Shown here: piece after piece, positions 8,547-18,606 of the stretch
How the letters are laid out: each line of letters starts with the position of its first letter
Numbering within the stretch: position 1 is the first letter of the stretch
NCBI GenBank assembly: GCA_013824715.1
Contig: PNOH01000026.1
Coordinates: 1-64,000, forward strand
Length of the DNA: 64,000 bases
Direction of reading: 5' to 3'
DNA from: Odoribacter sp.
Lineage (GTDB): Bacteria; Bacteroidota; Bacteroidia; Bacteroidales; Prolixibacteraceae
The notes under the pieces: model-generated
Databases searched by the model: none
What the model was told of the DNA's origin: nothing
The model's input: only the letters and a program-made list of their open reading frames with translations
Made by a program: the position numbers and the translations under genes

Positions 8547-10496
8547 TTAATTGTTTAATGATGATAACTGTTCTTTTACCTCGGCTTTAATAAATGCAAT
8601 AAATCCAGGAATATCCATTATTCCTTTATCACCATCTCCCTGCCGCCTCACCGATACTTGCTGATTTTCAGCCTCTTGTTCGCCAACTATCAATAAATAA
8701 GGGATACGTTTCATCTCGCTATCCCTGATCTTCCGACCGATTTTTTCATTACGGTCGTCAATTATGGTGCGAATATCGGAATTATTTAGAAATTCTGAAA
8801 CACTTTTTGCATAATCATTGTACTTTTCGCTGATTGGTAATACAACAACCTGATCGGGAGTTAACCAGAGCGGAAATTTCCCGGCTGTATGCTCAATTAA
8901 AACAGCTACAAAACGTTCCATCGAACCGAATGGGGCACGGTGAATCATCACCGGACGATGTCGTTTATCATCAGATCCAATGTACTCCAATTCAAATCGC
9001 TCAGGAAGATTGTAGTCCACCTGAATCGTTCCAAGTTGCCAACTGCGCCCCAAAGCATCTTTAATCATGAAATCGAGTTTCGGACCGTAAAAAGCAGCTT
9101 CACCTATAACGGTTACAGTTTTCAGGCCTTTTTCTGCTGAAGCCTCGATAATTGCCTGCTCTGCCTTATCCCAGTTTTCGGTTGAACCGATGTACTTTTC
9201 AGGTTTATTCGGATCGCGCAAGGAAATCTGGGCCGAATAATTTTCGAAGTTCAAAGCTTTGAAAATGATAAAGATAATATCAATCACTTTTTTAAATTCG
9301 TCTTTTATCTGATCAGGACGACAGAATAAGTGGGCATCGTCTTGTGTAAATCCGCGAACGCGGGTCAATCCATGCAACTCGCCACTTTGTTCGTAACGGT
9401 AAACTGTTCCGAACTCAGCCATGCGAATGGGTAAATCTTTATACGATCTTGGTTTGAATTTGTATAATTCGCAGTGATGAGGACAGTTCATTGGCTTGAG
9501 CATATATTCTTCGCCTTCAGCCGGGGTTTTGATGGTCTGAAACGAATCAGCGCCGTATTTCTGGAAATGGCCCGACATTTTATAAAGGTTGACATCGCCA
9601 ATATGAGGAGTAATCACCTGTTCATAGCCGAATTTTTTCTGGACACGTTTCAGAAAATCTTCCAATTGCTGGCGCAACATGGCTCCTTTGGGCAACCACA
9701 TGGGTAATCCCTGACCGACATTTTGCGAAAAGGTGAACAATTCCATTTCCTTGCCCAGTTTACGGTGATCGCGTTTTTTGGCTTCTTCAACCAAAACCAG
9801 GTATTCCTCCAGCATTTTCTGTTTCGGAAAAGTGATGCCATAAACACGGGTGAGCATTTTGTTCTTTTCGTTACCTCTCCAGTAAGCTCCTGCAATTGAC
9901 GTGAGTTTAACCGATTTAATAAATCCGGTGTTTGGCAAGTGCGGTCCACGGCATAAATCGGTAAAGCCACCCTGATTGTAAACCGATATTGTGCCGTCCT
10001 CCAGTTCACTAATCAGTTCTTCTTTCAGGATATCGCCTTTTGCTGAAAACATTTTAAGCGCTTCTTCCTTCGAAATATCTTTTCTGACAATATCCTGTTT
10101 TTCGCGGGCCAACTCAATGATTTTTTTTTCGATTTTTTCCAGATCCTTTTCGGTTAATTGTTCGCCTTGTGGCAGATCAATATCGTAATAAAAACCATTA
10201 TCAACAGTTGGTCCGATGCCAAATTGTGTCCCGGGGTAAAATGATTCGATTGCTTCGGCCATCAGGTGGGCCGACGAATGCCAGAAGGTTTCTTTTCCTT
10301 CACGATCGTCCCATAAAAAGAGTTTAATTCTTGCATCCCTGCTAATTGGACGGGTCAAATCCCAAACTTCTCCATCTACTGAAACAGACAATACCTCTTT
10401 AGCCAAACGGCTGCTAATTGCTTCAGCAATATCCAATCCTGAAATTCCACTTTCGAATTCCCTGATACTATTATCGGGTAAAGTAATTTTAATCAT
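8547..10496 (-). CDS. thrS: Threonine-tRNA ligase
   Basis: Threonyl-tRNA synthetase, about 649 aa, full length, charging tRNA-Thr in the cytoplasm. Domains in order are TGS ([14 protein letters not shown] onward), the editing/SAD domain with [11 protein letters not shown] and [10 protein letters not shown], the class II catalytic core with motif 2 ([22 protein letters not shown]) and [10 protein letters not shown], and the anticodon-binding domain ([15 protein letters not shown]). The ATG at 10496 is preferred because the TGS domain starts there; the frame is open to 10529. It is the first gene of the operon with infC, rpmI and rplT. Confidence 0.98.
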   Translation of the reverse strand: MIKITLPDNSIREFESGISGLDIAEAISSRLAKEVLSVSVDGEVWDLTRPISRDARIKLFLWDDREGKETFWHSSAHLMAEAIESFYPGTQFGIGPTVDNGFYYDIDLPQGEQLTEKDLEKIEKKIIELAREKQDIVRKDISKEEALKMFSAKGDILKEELISELEDGTISVYNQGGFTDLCRGPHLPNTGFIKSVKLTSIAGAYWRGNEKNKMLTRVYGITFPKQKMLEEYLVLVEEAKKRDHRKLGKEMELFTFSQNVGQGLPMWLPKGAMLRQQLEDFLKRVQKKFGYEQVITPHIGDVNLYKMSGHFQKYGADSFQTIKTPAEGEEYMLKPMNCPHHCELYKFKPRSYKDLPIRMAEFGTVYRYEQSGELHGLTRVRGFTQDDAHLFCRPDQIKDEFKKVIDIIFIIFKALNFENYSAQISLRDPNKPEKYIGSTENWDKAEQAIIEASAEKGLKTVTVIGEAAFYGPKLDFMIKDALGRSWQLGTIQVDYNLPERFELEYIGSDDKRHRPVMIHRAPFGSMERFVAVLIEHTAGKFPLWLTPDQVVVLPISEKYNDYAKSVSEFLNNSDIRTIIDDRNEKIGRKIRDSEMKRIPYLLIVGEQEAENQQVSVRRQGDGDKGIMDIPGFIAFIKAEVKEQLSSLNN

Positions 10497-10600
10497 CGGT
10501 TTTATTGAGTAATAAAAAACAGGGTGCAAAGATAAATATTAATAGCTGATATAAATTCAAATAAAATTGTTTTCGAAACTAAAAAGATTGGATTTACAAC

Positions 10601-10649
10601 AAAAACCGGCATTAACATGAAAAATAAAAACATGTTAATGCCGGTTTTT
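10601..10649. terminator. Perfect 19-bp hairpin terminator
   Basis: The 19 bases at 10601-10619 (AAAAACCGGCATTAACATG) are exactly complementary to 10631-10649, with an 11-base A-rich loop. The A/T ends make it U-tailed in both directions. It lies 17 bases after the stop of the minus-strand gene at 10666 and upstream of thrS, so it mainly ends the DUF6588-like transcript. Confidence 0.85.
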
Positions 10650-10665
10650 GGATTTTAATTAATTA

Positions 10666-11733
10666 CTATCTGAATCCCAGGCTGAGTCCAGCATTATAAG
10701 AAGTGTATTCAGCTTTGTTTACAGAACCGAAAAGGCTGAAAAAAGCCAGTTTAATTCTCAGGCCTGCATCCATACATATATTTTTCGAATCAAAACTTAA
10801 AGCTATCGGATCATCCAGATTTTCCTTCGTTACATTCGTTGTTCCCCCAACCTGGACAGTAGTTTCGATCACATATTTTCCAAGCAGGTCAATTGTTGTT
10901 TCGCTTGTACTTTGACCTATTCCTCCATAAACCGTAAGTATGCTAAATTTTTTTGACAGGATAAGTCCAAACTTGGTGGTTTTCGTATTAAACTTCAGCA
11001 TCTGGCTGTTGTTGGTGGCAAATGTAATACGAACATTGCCATCATTGTAATCATTTGGATCAAAGCCAATCTCACTTTGCGCACTTACTTCCGAATAGCT
11101 GCCAAAAACAGAAGCATCAAAGGGAAGTGATTTTATAATGGGAACCCATTCCTGAAAATTATGCTTTACACCCACACCCCAAAACCCAATTTTCATTTCA
11201 TCGCCATTATTATCATATTTCATTTCAGGGACATACCTTCCGATAATATCAGTATGTGGCAGTAAACCAAACCCGATTTGAGCCATCGGAACCGGTACTA
11301 AATCCAAGCCAAGCCCCTTTGGTGTGCTAAATGAGCCAATAGGTTTTCCATCAGGACCATTGATAATCAACTTCGGTCCAACTACATCGGCGCCAGCCAC
11401 AGTAGGAGCTAAATGATTGGAAGGATTTTCAAGTGTCAGTTTTGTTAAGCCAATTGCATTTAAATCGAATGTAGTAGCCTCCTGGGGAATCTGAATGGCG
11501 CTAACGCTTACGCTAATGTCGAACCCGAATAATTTATGGGTTGCGGCAGAATTATACCAACCATTATTCAACCCATCGCCCAAAGCCATTGCATAAGGAT
11601 TTAAATAAGCTTTAACAAGTGCGTTGGCATCATTTTTACCTCCCTTTAAAAATTGAACAACATCAGACTGTGAAAAAGTCATCAGGGAACAGAATCCAAA
11701 AAAAATAAACAAGATTAGTTTCTTCATAATCAA
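10666..11733 (-). CDS. Outer-membrane beta-barrel-like protein (DUF6588-like)
   Basis: A 355-aa exported protein with a signal peptide (MKKLILFIFFGFCSLMTFSQ; ATG at 11733 or 11727). It resembles the Bacteroidota DUF6588 family: an N-terminal part with YLNPYAMALGDGLNNGWYNSA, then alternating beta strands such as GFGLLPHTDIIGRYVPE and KFGLILSKKFSILTVYGGIGQ. It ends in an aromatic-terminated strand (YNAGLSLGFR), typical of outer-membrane barrels. Function is unknown; a transport or structural role in the outer membrane is possible. It is monocistronic with a strong terminator at 10601-10649. The family name is from memory and moderate in confidence. Confidence 0.6.
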   Translation of the reverse strand: MIMKKLILFIFFGFCSLMTFSQSDVVQFLKGGKNDANALVKAYLNPYAMALGDGLNNGWYNSAATHKLFGFDISVSVSAIQIPQEATTFDLNAIGLTKLTLENPSNHLAPTVAGADVVGPKLIINGPDGKPIGSFSTPKGLGLDLVPVPMAQIGFGLLPHTDIIGRYVPEMKYDNNGDEMKIGFWGVGVKHNFQEWVPIIKSLPFDASVFGSYSEVSAQSEIGFDPNDYNDGNVRITFATNNSQMLKFNTKTTKFGLILSKKFSILTVYGGIGQSTSETTIDLLGKYVIETTVQVGGTTNVTKENLDDPIALSFDSKNICMDAGLRIKLAFFSLFGSVNKAEYTSYNAGLSLGFR

Positions 11734-11795
11734 AAGTTTTTATTGTGAGTTTGCTTCAATTTTCAAATCAGCCAAAATCATCATTCAGTTAAAAA

Positions 11796-11811
11796 CAAAG
11801 ATATATTTTTG
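11796..11811. promoter_or_regulatory. Overlapping divergent -7-like boxes
   Basis: On the minus strand TATCTTTG (11803-11796) and on the plus strand TATTTTTG (11804-11811) both match TAnnTTTG. They lie in the 225-base gap between the divergent barrel gene (10666-11733) and the peptidase gene (11959). No clear -33 boxes are seen. Confidence 0.3.
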
Positions 11812-11958
11812 ATCTTTGATTCCACCAATGTTTGACCGGAGATTCAATATTGGTTATGCACCGACAAACCAAATTTACCAATTATGAAAGGTATTCTTTT
11901 TTATGTCGAAAAAAATTAGAAGTTTTGATTCCGAAAACAACGTTTAAAACAATCCTTC

Positions 11959-14157
11959 ATGAATTTAAGACACACGATCATCCTTTTTCTTGTAAGCTTT
12001 TCATTAACTGCATTTTCTCAAAAGAAATTAGAATTGGCAGATATAGTTGGCAGTCGCACCTTTGCTCAAAAGAGTGTTACCGGACTACGTTCCATGAATG
12101 ATGGATTGAGCTACACTACCCATGAAGATGGAAAAAAAATAGTAAAATACAGTTACAAATCCGGAACCCAGGTCGAAGTTTTGTTCGATCTGTCCAAAGC
12201 AGAGAACCCGGGATTCGCCGGATTTAGCGATTATACCTTCAGCAACGATGAAACCAAAATTCTTTTTTTGACCAATAAAAAGTCCATTTACCGACATTCG
12301 TTTACCGCCGAATATTTCATCTGGAATTTCACAACCAAAGAAATGACACCCCTTTCGCTAAACGGAGTGCAACAACTGGCTACTTTTTCGCCCGATGGTG
12401 AACGGGTTGCTTTTGTACGCAACAACAATCTTTACATTAAAAACCTGAAATTCGGCACCGAAAACCAGATTACCCGCGATGGGAAAACCAACGAAATTAT
12501 CAATGGCGCTTCCGACTGGGTTTATGAAGAAGAATTCGGTTCCAGCAAGGCTTTTGAGTGGTCGCCCGACAGCAAATTTCTTGCGTTTGTCAAATTCAAC
12601 GAAACAGAAGTTCCGACATTCAACATCCCTATGTATCAGGGTCAAAAGCCTGAAATAAAAGAAAACCAACTCTACCCAGGAAATACCAGTTATAAATATC
12701 CAAAAGCCGGCGAAAAAAACTCTGTAGTAAGTGTTCACATCTACGACTTAAAGGCCAAAAGTAGCGTCACTGCTGAAACTGGTAAAGACAAGGAACAATA
12801 TATTCCGCGCATCAAATGGACTGCTGATGCTTCTGATTTAGCCATTATGAAAGTAAACCGCCTGCAAAATAAAGTGGATATTGATTTAGCAAATCCTTAT
12901 ACCGGCGATACCCGTGCATTTTTTACTGAAAAAAACAAACGCTACATTGACGAAGGATTTTATGATGATTTCAAATTTCTACCTGATAATAAATACATTG
13001 TCCTGACCAGTGAACGAAACGGATTTTCACACCTGTATTTATATGACCACCAGGGATTCGAAATCAAACAACTGACCAGTGGAATTTTTGATGTTACTAA
13101 ATTTTATGGCTTCGATCCATTAAAGAAAGTATTCTATTATCAGGCAGCACAAGAATCTCCCATGCGTCGCGAAGTCTATTTTGTGAGCCTCGATGGTAAA
13201 AAATCGGGGAAATTATCTACTCAAACCGGTACAAATGAAGCCGATTTCAGCAATGGGATGAAATATTTTATCAATAATTTCACCAATACAGAAACACCCA
13301 AATTGGTCACACTTCATGACCAGACCGGGAAACTCATCCGTACTCTGGAAGACAACAGCGCATTAAAAAAGTTCTTGAATGACTTTCAAATCAGCAAAAA
13401 GGAATTTTTCAGTTTTAAAACTCCGGAAGGCGTTGAACTAAACGGATGGATGCTTAAACCGGCCAATTTTGATCCGGTAAAAAAATATCCGGTTGTAATG
13501 ACCCAATACAGCGGACCAAACTCACAACAGGTACTCGATAAATGGAGTGTTGGCTTCGACGATTACCTGGTACAGGAAGGATTTGTGGTTGCCTGTGTTG
13601 ATCCGCGCGGAACCGGCGCCCGTGGCGAAGAATTCCGAAAAATGATCTACATGCAATTAGGAAAATTTGAATCTGACGATCAGGTTGAAGCTGCGCGGTA
13701 TTTGGGCGCTCTTCCGTTTGTTGATAAAAATAACATTGCAATCTGGGGTTGGAGTTATGGTGGTTTCATGGCAGCGCTTTGTATGGAAAAGGGAGCCGAT
13801 GTTTTTAAAGCCGGAATTTCGGTTGCCCCGGTTACTAACTGGCGATTCTATGATAGTGTTTACACCGAACGCTTTATGCGGACTCCTCAGGAAAATCCGG
13901 AAGGTTATGATGACAATTCACCGCTTTCACATGCAGGTAAAATCAAAGGGAACTTCCTCCTGATTCACGGTTCAGCCGACGACAATGTGCATTTTCAGAA
14001 CACCATGGAATTTGCCGAAAAACTGGTGCAGGCCGGAGTTCAGTTCGACATGGTCGCATATACAAACCGTAACCACGGGATCAGGGGTGGAAATACCAGC
14101 CTTCACCTCTATACCAAAATGACGAATTTTCTGAAGGAGAAGTTGATGGGGAAATAG
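11959..14157 (+). CDS. Dipeptidyl peptidase IV (S9B family)
   Basis: Serine exopeptidase removing Xaa-Pro or Xaa-Ala dipeptides from peptide N-termini, 732 aa, exported by a signal peptide (MNLRHTIILFLVSFSLTAFS). An eight-bladed beta-propeller covers about residues 40-450. The DWVYEEEFG block has the double-Glu site at about 190-192, which holds the substrate N-terminus. The alpha/beta hydrolase domain has the nucleophile Ser599 in GWSYGGF, Asp674 in HGSADDNVHF and His706 in NRNHGI. Length and triad match the DPP-IV family. It probably acts in the periplasm in peptide use. No operon partner is evident upstream. Confidence 0.93.
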   Translation: MNLRHTIILFLVSFSLTAFSQKKLELADIVGSRTFAQKSVTGLRSMNDGLSYTTHEDGKKIVKYSYKSGTQVEVLFDLSKAENPGFAGFSDYTFSNDETKILFLTNKKSIYRHSFTAEYFIWNFTTKEMTPLSLNGVQQLATFSPDGERVAFVRNNNLYIKNLKFGTENQITRDGKTNEIINGASDWVYEEEFGSSKAFEWSPDSKFLAFVKFNETEVPTFNIPMYQGQKPEIKENQLYPGNTSYKYPKAGEKNSVVSVHIYDLKAKSSVTAETGKDKEQYIPRIKWTADASDLAIMKVNRLQNKVDIDLANPYTGDTRAFFTEKNKRYIDEGFYDDFKFLPDNKYIVLTSERNGFSHLYLYDHQGFEIKQLTSGIFDVTKFYGFDPLKKVFYYQAAQESPMRREVYFVSLDGKKSGKLSTQTGTNEADFSNGMKYFINNFTNTETPKLVTLHDQTGKLIRTLEDNSALKKFLNDFQISKKEFFSFKTPEGVELNGWMLKPANFDPVKKYPVVMTQYSGPNSQQVLDKWSVGFDDYLVQEGFVVACVDPRGTGARGEEFRKMIYMQLGKFESDDQVEAARYLGALPFVDKNNIAIWGWSYGGFMAALCMEKGADVFKAGISVAPVTNWRFYDSVYTERFMRTPQENPEGYDDNSPLSHAGKIKGNFLLIHGSADDNVHFQNTMEFAEKLVQAGVQFDMVAYTNRNHGIRGGNTSLHLYTKMTNFLKEKLMGK

Positions 14158-14256
14158 TCCCCCAATATGAGTCAAAAGAAGAATTTCATGAGGGCAAATG
14201 AAACCGTTGTCAAGTTGTCGGGTTGTCAAAGAAGCTCCAAACCAAATCTAAACTCC

Positions 14257-16269
14257 ATGAATAAAATTACTCTTTCTATCCTGATCCTGTTTGCTTTGAT
14301 AAACAGCACAATACAGGCTCAAAATCCTGAAAAACTGCGTCGCGCCGACTGTTTTTTTGGTGTTCATTTCGATTTACACGCCAGCGAAGACATAACCGAT
14401 GCCGGACGCACTTTAACTCCTGAAATGGTTGACACTTTTCTGGCCAAAGTTCGTCCCGATTTTATTCAGATAGACTGTAAAGGTCACCCTGGAATTACAA
14501 GCTATCCAACTAAAGTAGGTTATCATGTCAAAGGCTTCCAGAAAGATCCGCTGCGTGTTTGGCGCGATGTAACCGAAAAATACAAGGTCGCTTTGTTTAT
14601 GCATTACTCAGGAGTGTGGGATGGGAAGGTTTGCACCGAACATCCTGACTGGGCAATCGTCAAAGCCAACGGTGAAAAAAGCACACAGAAAATATCTTTT
14701 TTCAGTCCATACCTGGATGAATTGATGATCCCTCAACTCAAGGAATTGAGCAGCGAATATCATGTTGACGGCGCCTGGATTGATGGCGAATGTTGGGCGG
14801 TTGAACCCGATTACAGCGAAAAAGCCATTCAGGAATGGAAACGCAGAACCGGATTTACAGCAGTTCCAAAAGGAAAGAATGATCCGAATTACGCGGAATA
14901 TATCGAATATAACCGTAGCCTTTTCCGTGATCACATGCGCAAATATGTTGATGCCATTCATGCCTACGATCCCAATTTTCAGATCACCAGCAACTGGGCC
15001 TATTCATCGTTAATGCCCGAAAAGGTAGAGATCAATGTTGATTTCCTATCCGGGGATGTGACCCCGCAAAATGGAGTGTTCCGCTCGGCTTTTGAAGCAC
15101 GCTGCCTGGCGCCTCAGGGCAAGCCCTGGGATTTGATGGCCTGGGGATTTTCGTGGAATGGCGCTAAAATGCCGATGAGCGACAAATCAATTGTACAACT
15201 GAAGCAGGAAGCCGCCCAGATTATTAGCATGGGTGGCGGTGTACAGTTTTATTTTCAGCAAAACCGCGACTTATCGCTCAAACCCTGGCTGGCCGGAAAA
15301 CTTTCAGACCTGGGAACCTTTTGCCGCGAGCGACAGGCTTTCTGTCACAAAGCCACTGCTATTCCACAAATTGCACTACTTTTTCCTACTCAATCGTACC
15401 AGCGCAATGCGTCAGTTCCTTTCTCAGCTTCAACCGACAAACTTCAGGCAACCTTATATGCCTTGCTCGATAATCAACTTCCTGTTGAAGTGTTGATGGA
15501 ACATCATTTAAAGGGTAAAATGAGCCAATACCCGCTTATTGTAATTCCTGAATGTGATTACATTGATCCTTCGATGCTCAGCGAACTTCAGACTTATGTG
15601 CAAAACGGGGGAAATCTTTTGGTTATTGGCACTGAAACGTCCGGCATATTTGCACGTGAACTGGGTATTCAGTCAGCCAACACGACTGATGAAAAAACTT
15701 TGTTCATTTCAGCAGCTAACTGTCTGGGTGGAGTCAGTTCTAAAATACTTTCGGTAGAACTGGGTTCCGACAGCAAAGTCATTTCCGGTTTTTACGACAG
15801 CAACGACTATCGTGACCAAAGCAAATCAGTCGCTTCGTCCATCCGGCAAGTCGGGAAAGGAAAAATTTCAGGCATCTATTTCAATGCCGGAACTGCTTAT
15901 TCGCAATATAAAACACCGGTCATCCGCGATTTTATTGCTGAAACCATTTCTCTGTTATCTCCTGAAAAAATGATTGAAGTTACCGGTTCGCATCTGGTTC
16001 ATGTTGCTATAAACAAATTGAACCGAAATATCTATGTCAACCTGATCAATGTGGCCGGCGAACATACCAATCAGGCTGCAATTGCTTACGATCAGGTTCC
16101 GCCACTGACTGATTTGACAGTGACCATCAAGACACCAGCAAAACCAGGGCGAATCGTACTTCAACCTGAAAACAAGAAACTTGATTTTACCTATATCAAC
16201 GGAAAATCAACAGTTCTAATTCCGAAACTTGAAATACATTCGATTTTGGAAGTGGTTGAGCAAGAGTGA
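14257..16269 (+). CDS. Putative secreted glycoside hydrolase with GATase-like domain
   Basis: About 670 aa, exported (MNKITLSILILFALINSTIQ; ATG at 14257, because the upstream in-frame codons lack signal features). The N-terminal half looks like a TIM-barrel hydrolase: DCFFGVHFDLHASED, then FIQIDCKGHPG, VALFMHYSGVWDG and DGAWIDGECWAVEPD, reminiscent of alpha-L-fucosidase/GH-A-like barrels. The middle (about 400-500) resembles the glutamine-amidotransferase-like fold found in beta-galactosidase trimerisation domains (PVEVLMEHHLKGKMSQYPLIV). The C-terminus is beta-rich. I cannot assign a CAZy family. It lies 100 bases after DPP-IV, next to a GH2/esterase/aldo-keto reductase operon, so a glycan role is likely. 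Confidence 0.6.
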   Translation: MNKITLSILILFALINSTIQAQNPEKLRRADCFFGVHFDLHASEDITDAGRTLTPEMVDTFLAKVRPDFIQIDCKGHPGITSYPTKVGYHVKGFQKDPLRVWRDVTEKYKVALFMHYSGVWDGKVCTEHPDWAIVKANGEKSTQKISFFSPYLDELMIPQLKELSSEYHVDGAWIDGECWAVEPDYSEKAIQEWKRRTGFTAVPKGKNDPNYAEYIEYNRSLFRDHMRKYVDAIHAYDPNFQITSNWAYSSLMPEKVEINVDFLSGDVTPQNGVFRSAFEARCLAPQGKPWDLMAWGFSWNGAKMPMSDKSIVQLKQEAAQIISMGGGVQFYFQQNRDLSLKPWLAGKLSDLGTFCRERQAFCHKATAIPQIALLFPTQSYQRNASVPFSASTDKLQATLYALLDNQLPVEVLMEHHLKGKMSQYPLIVIPECDYIDPSMLSELQTYVQNGGNLLVIGTETSGIFARELGIQSANTTDEKTLFISAANCLGGVSSKILSVELGSDSKVISGFYDSNDYRDQSKSVASSIRQVGKGKISGIYFNAGTAYSQYKTPVIRDFIAETISLLSPEKMIEVTGSHLVHVAINKLNRNIYVNLINVAGEHTNQAAIAYDQVPPLTDLTVTIKTPAKPGRIVLQPENKKLDFTYINGKSTVLIPKLEIHSILEVVEQE

Positions 16270-16357
16270 TCAGTCGCATGTGAGGAAAAGAGTAGCTACA
16301 CGTAGAGGGTGAAAGCCCGAGTCCCCTGGCTTGGGGTGAGTAATGGAATTTATATGC
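16270..16357. other. Convergent intergenic gap with G/C-rich hairpins
   Basis: Eighty-eight bases between two convergent genes. It contains CTACacGTAG, GGGtgaaaGCCC and CCCCtggcttGGGG, which could fold into consecutive hairpins. This may be a bidirectional transcription end or a remnant of a structured RNA; no T tract follows on either strand. Confidence 0.35.
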
Positions 16358-18586
16358 TTATTTCGAAGTTGGATTTAATTTGTAATACGAATATTCAGCC
16401 AGTTTCCCCACCTTGATGAACCTGCGGCTGATAACAGGCGAACCGTTTTCAGGAGTAAATTCTGCAACCAGCAAATACCCGCCGGCTTGTGTTGGCAAAA
16501 GAATTGAAACAGGCATGTCGGTACGTATAAACGATTGAAGTTTCACAACATTTGTCTGTTCAGAAACTGTTTTTCCGGATGAATCAATGAGTTTCAGTTT
16601 CACTGTTCCTGAAGCTGTTTCCGGATAATTATTAATGCCGGCCAAATTAAAGAGCAAGTTGGATCCAGGTTGATGTGGCTCTTTCATTTTCACATAACGC
16701 TCATCGGCAAGGTTGATAAAGATGCCCGCCGGTGCAAAGGCATGCCGGAACCAATCCAAAGTGGCTGTCGGTTTCAGGTCTTTGATATTGCCGGTAAACC
16801 AGTCGCCCGTATAGCCGTAATTGTTGGCCAGATAACAGAAAGCCAGCACTCCGGCAATGGAAGGATTGCTGCGGAGCCATTCGGTTTCGAGCTGCATCCA
16901 GTAGGCCTGAAATTCCCAGTTTTGTTCAGGAGTGGAGTTTTTGCCAAGGTAATGCCCGAAAACCTCCACCGTTAGTTTACTTGGCGAACCATTTCTCCAA
17001 AGCCAGATCCATCCGTATTCGTTTACCAGTTGGGCAGAACCGGCATTGTTTATATCCTGCATAATTTTGGGATTAAAGTCGAGATTTCCCAAAGGATAAA
17101 TGTCGCGGTTTGCGCCGGGCTGAATCCAATTCACTACTCCCTGATAGGGATGAGGCTCATCCATTTCATCCAATCCCATCTGATCGCCGGTCATGTAACC
17201 GGCATCCCAAACGCGGGTAGGATCTAATTTTTTCAGTTCAGGAATCAGTGTATTTCCAATGTAGCTGTCCCAGTTTTCGTTGATCGCATCCCAAATGGCA
17301 ATACTCGGATGGTTTCCATCGGTCCAAACCCAGTCGGTATATTCTTTACGGATTTGATCGTCCCAACCGTGATTTTGCCAGTAGAGCCACTCGTTCTGAA
17401 ACATCAATCCATACTCATCGGCAATGTCGTACCAAAAATCGGGTGCAATGCCCACGCAAATGCGCATCATGTTCCAGTTCAGTTTTTTAGGGTATTCGAC
17501 CAATAGTTTCTTCACCCATTCTTTGTCCCAGACCAGATTTCCACAGTCGGGATCTTCGAAAAACCGCTGCAGCGTAACGTTTGTTCCCCGGAGAATGATT
17601 TTTTCGCCATTCAGGTAAAAGAATTTGCCTTTTCGGGTAAAGTCGCGCATCCCAAACTGTTTGCCTGTTTCGTCGGAAATGCCTTTATCGGTTTTCAGCG
17701 TTGCTTTTGCCAAATACAGAAAAGGTTGATCAGGTGACCAGTTCGTGAATTTCGCTATTGGAATTTCAAGAATTGCTTCGGTCAGATTATCACGTTTAGC
17801 AGCCAATCGTCCGCTTTTGGTGGCAATCACTTTTCCTGTTAGCTTTTCTGCAATTGAAATTTCCAAAGTCACTGAATCGCTCATGGCATCGCCGTAGAAA
17901 ATTTGAGCCGGCTTAAAATTGCGGATTTGAGACTTTACTGTGACTTTTTTACCGGCAACAGAAGGCAAAACCAAAAGCCGGTTCACCCGAACATTTCCGG
18001 TAAACGAAACCTGCACGTCGTCCCATATTCCGGGGAGATAATGTTCTTTTTCTTTATCGGTGCCACCGGCAGCTTCGGATGGAAGCCAAACGCGATCTCC
18101 CACTTTAATCAGGATTTCATTATCGGCGCCAAATTTCAGGGCATTTGTTACAGGAAATTCAACAGGTGTATAGCAGGCCATGGAAGTTCCGAGGTCAATG
18201 CCATTCACAAATACCTGTGTGACATACTGGCTCTTTTTGATGGTGATCATCCCGTCTTTTCCTTCCAATTCCTTCGGGATAAAAACCGACTTTCTGTACC
18301 AACTGTATCGCGGTGTATAATCAATGTTGTAAAGATTGTGCTGATCTTTGGCCACAACTTTTTCGGCTCGATTAAAAAATTTGTCGTAGTCTTCAATTTT
18401 CGGAGTTGCCAAATGCACCAACCCCGGAACAGGAATGGTTCGCGTAAATTTCGCAGGAGGAAAGGCATTCACTGTCTGGTCGAACTGCCATGTGCCGTTC
18501 AGATTAATTACCAATCGGCCTCCATCATCGGACGATTGTGCCAGAAAAGGTAAACATAGAAGCAGGTAAAAGAAAATTGGTTTCAT
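16358..18586 (-). CDS. Glycoside hydrolase family 2 enzyme, secreted
   Basis: A 742-aa GH2 enzyme (beta-galactosidase/beta-mannosidase/beta-glucuronidase type) with a signal peptide (MKPIFFYLLLCLPFLAQSS). An N-terminal sugar-binding jelly roll covers about 25-190 (NGTWQFDQ, RYSWYRKSVFIP, HYLPGIWDDV). An immunoglobulin-like domain follows, then the TIM barrel from about 320. The acid/base is probably Glu437 in IWDAINENWD, and the nucleophile Glu523 in LVNEYGW. A C-terminal Ig-like part follows. It is the last gene of a minus-strand operon with an esterase and an aldo/keto reductase, pointing to breakdown of an acylated glycan. Exact specificity is unknown. Confidence 0.88.
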   Translation of the reverse strand: MKPIFFYLLLCLPFLAQSSDDGGRLVINLNGTWQFDQTVNAFPPAKFTRTIPVPGLVHLATPKIEDYDKFFNRAEKVVAKDQHNLYNIDYTPRYSWYRKSVFIPKELEGKDGMITIKKSQYVTQVFVNGIDLGTSMACYTPVEFPVTNALKFGADNEILIKVGDRVWLPSEAAGGTDKEKEHYLPGIWDDVQVSFTGNVRVNRLLVLPSVAGKKVTVKSQIRNFKPAQIFYGDAMSDSVTLEISIAEKLTGKVIATKSGRLAAKRDNLTEAILEIPIAKFTNWSPDQPFLYLAKATLKTDKGISDETGKQFGMRDFTRKGKFFYLNGEKIILRGTNVTLQRFFEDPDCGNLVWDKEWVKKLLVEYPKKLNWNMMRICVGIAPDFWYDIADEYGLMFQNEWLYWQNHGWDDQIRKEYTDWVWTDGNHPSIAIWDAINENWDSYIGNTLIPELKKLDPTRVWDAGYMTGDQMGLDEMDEPHPYQGVVNWIQPGANRDIYPLGNLDFNPKIMQDINNAGSAQLVNEYGWIWLWRNGSPSKLTVEVFGHYLGKNSTPEQNWEFQAYWMQLETEWLRSNPSIAGVLAFCYLANNYGYTGDWFTGNIKDLKPTATLDWFRHAFAPAGIFINLADERYVKMKEPHQPGSNLLFNLAGINNYPETASGTVKLKLIDSSGKTVSEQTNVVKLQSFIRTDMPVSILLPTQAGGYLLVAEFTPENGSPVISRRFIKVGKLAEYSYYKLNPTSK

Positions 18587-18606
18587 GTTTAGTTGGATTT
18601 ACTGAA

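Noticed and set aside
16270-16357. GGTGAAAGCCC and neighbouring hairpins suggested a group II intron or other RNA remnant
   Set aside because: Only one short block fits; no domain V, no reverse transcriptase and no further intron motifs were seen in the 88-base gap.
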